Source: Lineus longissimus (lineage: Eukaryota > Nemertea > Pilidiophora > Heteronemertea > Lineidae). From it: 64,000 nt of DNA. The notes under the pieces are model-generated. The model saw only the letters and a program-made list of their open reading frames with translations, was not told the DNA's origin and searched no databases. Position 1 is the first letter of the stretch. Each line of letters starts with the position of its first letter. Where the stretch lies: assembly GCF_910592395.1 (NCBI RefSeq), contig NC_088309.1:250501-314500 (forward strand), written 5' to 3'. Below are positions 59,711-64,000 of this stretch, piece by piece. Made by a program: the position numbers and the translations under genes.

Positions 59711-62700
59711 CTGAAGTGAATGCCAAATGGACCATCAAGTGAGATATCTCTTTCGTTAAACGACTCCCTTTGTTACCATTGTGCGGTCATTCCTGAAACA
59801 AACGGACGGGTTGAAAGCAATCCCTCAGTAGAGAAGCCTCCTGACGATGAGAAGTGGTGCGGCATGTCCTACAGACACAGCTATCGCTATCACCACATAC
59901 ATATCAGCTTGGGAAGAAATGTGATCACACAATAATTACCATATTTCAAAATATCTGTACATCCCTGGAACAAGATGGACCATGGCAAAATCTTACTCAT
60001 TGCCACACTAACTTGAACATGTTGTATAAAAGTACATTGTATAAATAAGATCAACAGATTTACAACTGCGTTACATTGCACACTCGCTCAGAAATCGACG
60101 ATGACTTATAACCAGTGTAGAGAAGAGAGAGTTCAGATGAGGCCTACAATCAGAGACTACAAACACGGAAAACATTACCCTACCTTTAGTGTGGATAAAC
60201 AATAAAATGGCTCCACAAAGTTCGTACATTGATATCAATTTGACTGATAGCGATTTGGATCGAGTTTAATATGCCAGTGTATATATACCAACTAATGGAA
60301 TTATGAATTGAACGTTAAAGGCGTGTGCACACTCAAGCCATTTAAGGAGCCATCGGAATCCACACCTTGTGACTCCATGTATCCTTCTCCCAGCTTTACC
60401 AAGCCCGGGTGATTGGGTTGACAAACGCCGTGTATCAGAAACATACGTCAAACACTGATGTGACAGTTCTCTCCTATTCAAGGCCTAGGTAAACAGGCCT
60501 GAAATAATATAAATGGTCATTAAAGCTATAGTAATTTATGCATATGCATATCTCATCTACACGGTAATTTTCTTTTTTGCCAACATGGTGGCAAATGTTA
60601 ATTATTGTGCTCGAGAATAGGTCAGCTGGAAGCTATTGTGTCACCTCATCGTAATATGACATTTGATATAAAAGAGAATTTCTCATTGTGCTGAATAATA
60701 CAAGCAGGCCTACATGTATTCAGAGTTTATTTGAAAGACACTGATGTACTTTGCTGCTGACGCTGTGTCTACCGGCCTATACTGAACTGACAGGGACCAA
60801 AAGAATATCGTAACGGTGTCTATAAATCCCAGACCTACCGATATAAAGCACGACAAATAAAATAAAAAATTCAATGGAAAGATACCGTTTCGACCCACCA
60901 GAACATCTTATGCCTATCTTGTGTAAACACGCCGATTGAACTTGCCTGGACCGAATATCAAGCCCCCACCCAGTTTAAACATGTCCCCAATCAAGTATCC
61001 TTTAGAATGAAAACATGTCATGGGCGTTTTGTTATTGTTGAAAGGTTGTGGTTTACATATCATTTGAATAGAGAAATCATTTATTTTGGCCTCATGAGAT
61101 AAAGCCATTGGCCATTGCAAACCCATTATTTAACCCATTCATACACTCGAAAACTTTAAAATATCATACGGGTCCAGGAGATTTAAAGACAAACTGAACC
61201 CAAGTGTCACAAAACAAGGTAAAGTGTCGGACCTAGCGTAGGCCTTTAGCTGCGTGCACCAATTTATTATCTCTTTTGTCAACGAAAGCGACAAGCTTGG
61301 TTGTGCAGCGCAGCACAAACGCTTCGCCGCGATGACCCTGAGATGATAACGCATGCAACCGTTCTGGTTCACTACTGGTGCTGGGCAGGTTTCGCAAGTC
61401 TATCGAAGAGATACGAACGACGAAGTACTGATGTATGTATTCTATAGACGCTCCATGACTATTTCACCGATTCCTCTTGCAACTAATTTAGTATAAATGA
61501 GAACTTGCTAGTGTCAAGTAAGTGATAGCTCAAGACTTGATGACACCACAAACCCTCGTACTTCCTACTTGGCTGTCCGCACGGATTGCCCAATCAGCCT
61601 TTGTACCTGTAGAACCAAGCAGAGAAGGCAACTTGGAGCAAAGCTGTCACAATACCATACTTGTGATTGTTTTGGCTGATGACGAGCATCTTGCCAGAGA
61701 GTTCGAGAGCTACTAGAAGTTGTCAGATATCAACAAAGGTACTGTGAAGACGCTTCTTTAGCCTGTTGAAGGTTGCCTGTACAAAAGTCCTATATTAAGT
61801 ATAATAGGCCTATCTGAAACAAAAGCACCAAACCGGGTAAATAGCGTCTCCACATTGTATCACAAGATGAGGCGGAATGGGAAAACCTACCTCGGCCAGA
61901 TGCTTCACGTCTGCAGCAAAATGAAGGCTCGTCGAAATCATCGGGAAATATTTTAACGATAACATACATACATATTTTGACGCGACGGTTCAATTAATGT
62001 CATTTCGCCATATCTTTATTCAAACAACTTAAGAGTAAGAAAAGGTTATCAGAGGAATTCGAGAGGAATTTGGACACGTACTCATTGATAAGACCTTGGC
62101 AAAGACATGACAGTGGAGGAACAAGACATGATGGGCAGTCCGGCATGAGCCAACACCTGTACTGACTAGTAGGCGAGATGAGGAAACAAGAAGCAGCGAA
62201 TCAGAATAACTGATATATACCATCAGCAGAGCGCTCATGCGCTGGTAGCCAATGCAACCTCAGTACATCACGGGTAATACGATCCCTTAGTTTTGTTATA
62301 TCAGCAGTGTATGACCGGTGATCACGAGTATAATAATTCGCCGCTCCACGACTCTAACTTTCCTAAAGATGTTTCACTTGCATCAACTGGTGAGCAGTGT
62401 ACAAAAGCCGATATGATCAGTGTTTCAGTTGGCTGACTGCAATCGTGTTGTGTGGGCACTCTCGTCGGACTACTTATTAGTTTGACGACGAGACTGTCGG
62501 GTCACAACAACGTGCATCGTACAATGTGGCCAGGGCCTGTACAACAGCAGAGATAAGACTAAGTGTCATGTCTTGTAATCCAAACAAGTCTTTCCTTATA
62601 CTGAGAAGAATCGTGTGGTCCACTGTAAAACTAGCACCGCACATCCATGTCTATCGACCAATCATGAAGGCGGCCACGTCCTAATGTAAGGATAAATTCC

Positions 62701-62778
62701 CCGCTTCAGTTATGTCAGTCGAAAATGTAGGTAACCTGTATCAGCGAAGGTTAAAATGTAAACATGATAAAACAATCT
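59711..62778. other. Intergenic region between the SLC43 and GPCR genes
   Basis: No coding exon was recognised on either strand. It should contain the SLC43 promoter and noncoding first exon(s) and the 3' UTR of the GPCR; a minus-strand AATAAA lies near 62020-62015. Confidence 0.45.
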
Positions 62779-64000
62779 TCAACAAAACAACACCTCTTTC
62801 GCATCATTTCTATAACGCTTGCCTCCTCCGATGATGTATAAATAAAAGTTAACAGCGAAATTATAAAACCAAATATTCATGACAGCAAACTGACCAATAC
62901 CATAACGTAATCTCCAATAAACCTGCGACATATCATACATGGCGTCCACGGCCGGAATCTGGGCGCTGAAGTCATACATCCGGTACGGAAGTGATGTCAC
63001 AATATAGGCCACGCTCACAAAGATCAACATGACGGTGAGATGCTGTGTTTCTTGTTGATGCTTCCCCGGTCCTTCTTTCTGTTGACTGGACTTGAGCCGG
63101 GCCCTTTCCTTGGAGGCCCGCCGTAGTGTCACGATGATGACGAGGTTACTGCCGAGAATGATTAGGAAAGGGAACACCGTCCCCACCAATACGTAGAAAA
63201 GGGAAGCCACGAGTTCCACTCCCCTGAGTGTTGAAAACACCATCACGCGTATACCTTTAAAGACAAGAAAGAGAACTATTCAAGTAATAACGTCTTCTGT
63301 TCCGTGCTTACTTTCTATTTCAATGAAACCTTTTCAGTGACTTTGTATGTTGAAAATAATGGTTTTACCTGTTTCAGGGTCCCGGATGTATCTATAGATA
63401 TATAACACGTGCAAGTTGGCTGTCCCTATGATGAGGGATGATATGATGACCGTGACCTTTGCCCTTTTTGTGGTACACAGTCTCGAGGCAGCCATTGGTA
63501 CCCTCACAGCTATGAGTCTATCAATGGACATCTCCGCGAGAAAGAGGCCGGATAGCATACTGCTCGTGTACATGAAATATAAATGAAACCTGAAATGAAA
63601 CAAAACAATGTTGCTTGGTCTCCGATGAACATGTTAATTGCCTATCGGAGAGTATGATATGATTTCTTTTTGTCATAAAGACACCATTAACCACTTCCAA
63701 CATGGACCTTTGCAGGACGGGGCATTTGAATCTTACACCAGAATCCTATGCGAATATTGTAAGAAAGCTGTCTCAACCCGGAATCTGACCAGAATCTTGT
63801 CAGAAAACTTGATGTAGGAAACTTGATTCACAACCGAGTCATATAAGAACTTTGACTGATTTAGATTATCGTCATGAGCCATGCTTTAGGAAGATAAGCG
63901 GAAAACGACGAAAAATAAAGACTACGGTATATACTACTTACTTATTAGCCAGTTCAGGATTTGTAATGAGACCATCCAAATATCCCGAGTAAAAGAGGGA
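62779..64000 (-). CDS. Divergent class A (rhodopsin-family) GPCR, 3' part
   Basis: Three minus-strand exons join in phase: one running off the window (64000-63942), 63589-63369 and 63254-62779. The visible protein covers the end of TM2 (SLFYSGYLDGLITNPELANK), TM3 with MSIDRLIAVRVP in place of DRY, TM4 (VTVIISSLIIGTANLHVLYI), TM5 (ASLFYVLVGTVFPFLIILGS), a basic loop 3 (KERARLKSSQQKEGPGKHQQ), TM6 (MLIFVSVAYIVTSLPYRMYD) and TM7 with NFAVNFYLY in place of NPxxY, ending KRYRNDAKEVLFC. TM1 and the N-terminus are outside the window. The TM3 cysteine (3.25) and its ECL2 partner are missing. The TM7 pattern resembles invertebrate peptide-receptor-like orphans. The ligand is unknown. It presumably signals through G proteins at the plasma membrane. 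Confidence 0.85.

Overview
The window is nuclear DNA of an animal. Its genes are intron-rich with GT/AG splice sites, long AT-leaning introns and intergenic DNA, AATAAA signals, many minisatellites and a fold-back element with tRNA-like arms. Repeated acatgta-type words and the gene set (CASD1-like, SLC43, PXMP2, CYP2-like P450, rhodopsin-class GPCR) suggest a marine invertebrate such as a lophotrochozoan, ambulacrarian or cephalochordate. The sequence alone does not decide which. There is no sign of bacterial operons, phage or CRISPR. Exon models below were built by hand from splice consensus and reading-frame phase; family names come from recognised motifs, not from searches.

Layout. At 1440-5233 (+) lies a 14-finger C2H2 zinc-finger gene with a 3' UTR to about 6.5 kb. 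Tail-to-tail with it, 7411-9403 (-) encodes an unrecognised type II membrane protein whose C-terminal part looks frameshifted. A fold-back element fills 10797-12150. A small two-exon gene (13609-14553, +) encodes a stathmin-like helical protein. A long gene-free stretch follows. Then a PXMP2 (Mpv17/PMP22 family) gene (21070-22562, -) stands head to head with a gene (23779-33461, +) for a signal peptide-VWC-TM protein with a tail of about 1000 residues. The introns of that gene hold three minisatellites.

The VWC gene meets, tail to tail, a CASD1-like gene (36905-40295, -). The CASD1-like protein ends right after the lumenal SGNH sialate O-acetyltransferase domain, with no multipass acyltransferase half. 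A CYP2-like P450 gene (41224-47342, -) follows, with a two-codon first coding exon and a 1.6-kb 41-bp repeat array in intron 1. 47.6-52.1 kb is gene-free apart from a 31-bp minisatellite. An SLC43-family transporter occupies 53100-59690 (-), and the 3' half of a divergent class A GPCR runs off the right edge (62779-64000, -).

The genes look like unrelated metazoan neighbours and not a cooperating cluster. I found no convincing new multi-gene system. The most notable items are the SGNH-only CASD1 homologue, a P450 that lacks the usual C-helix WxxxR pair, the tRNA-armed fold-back element, and the minisatellites that stay open in several frames.
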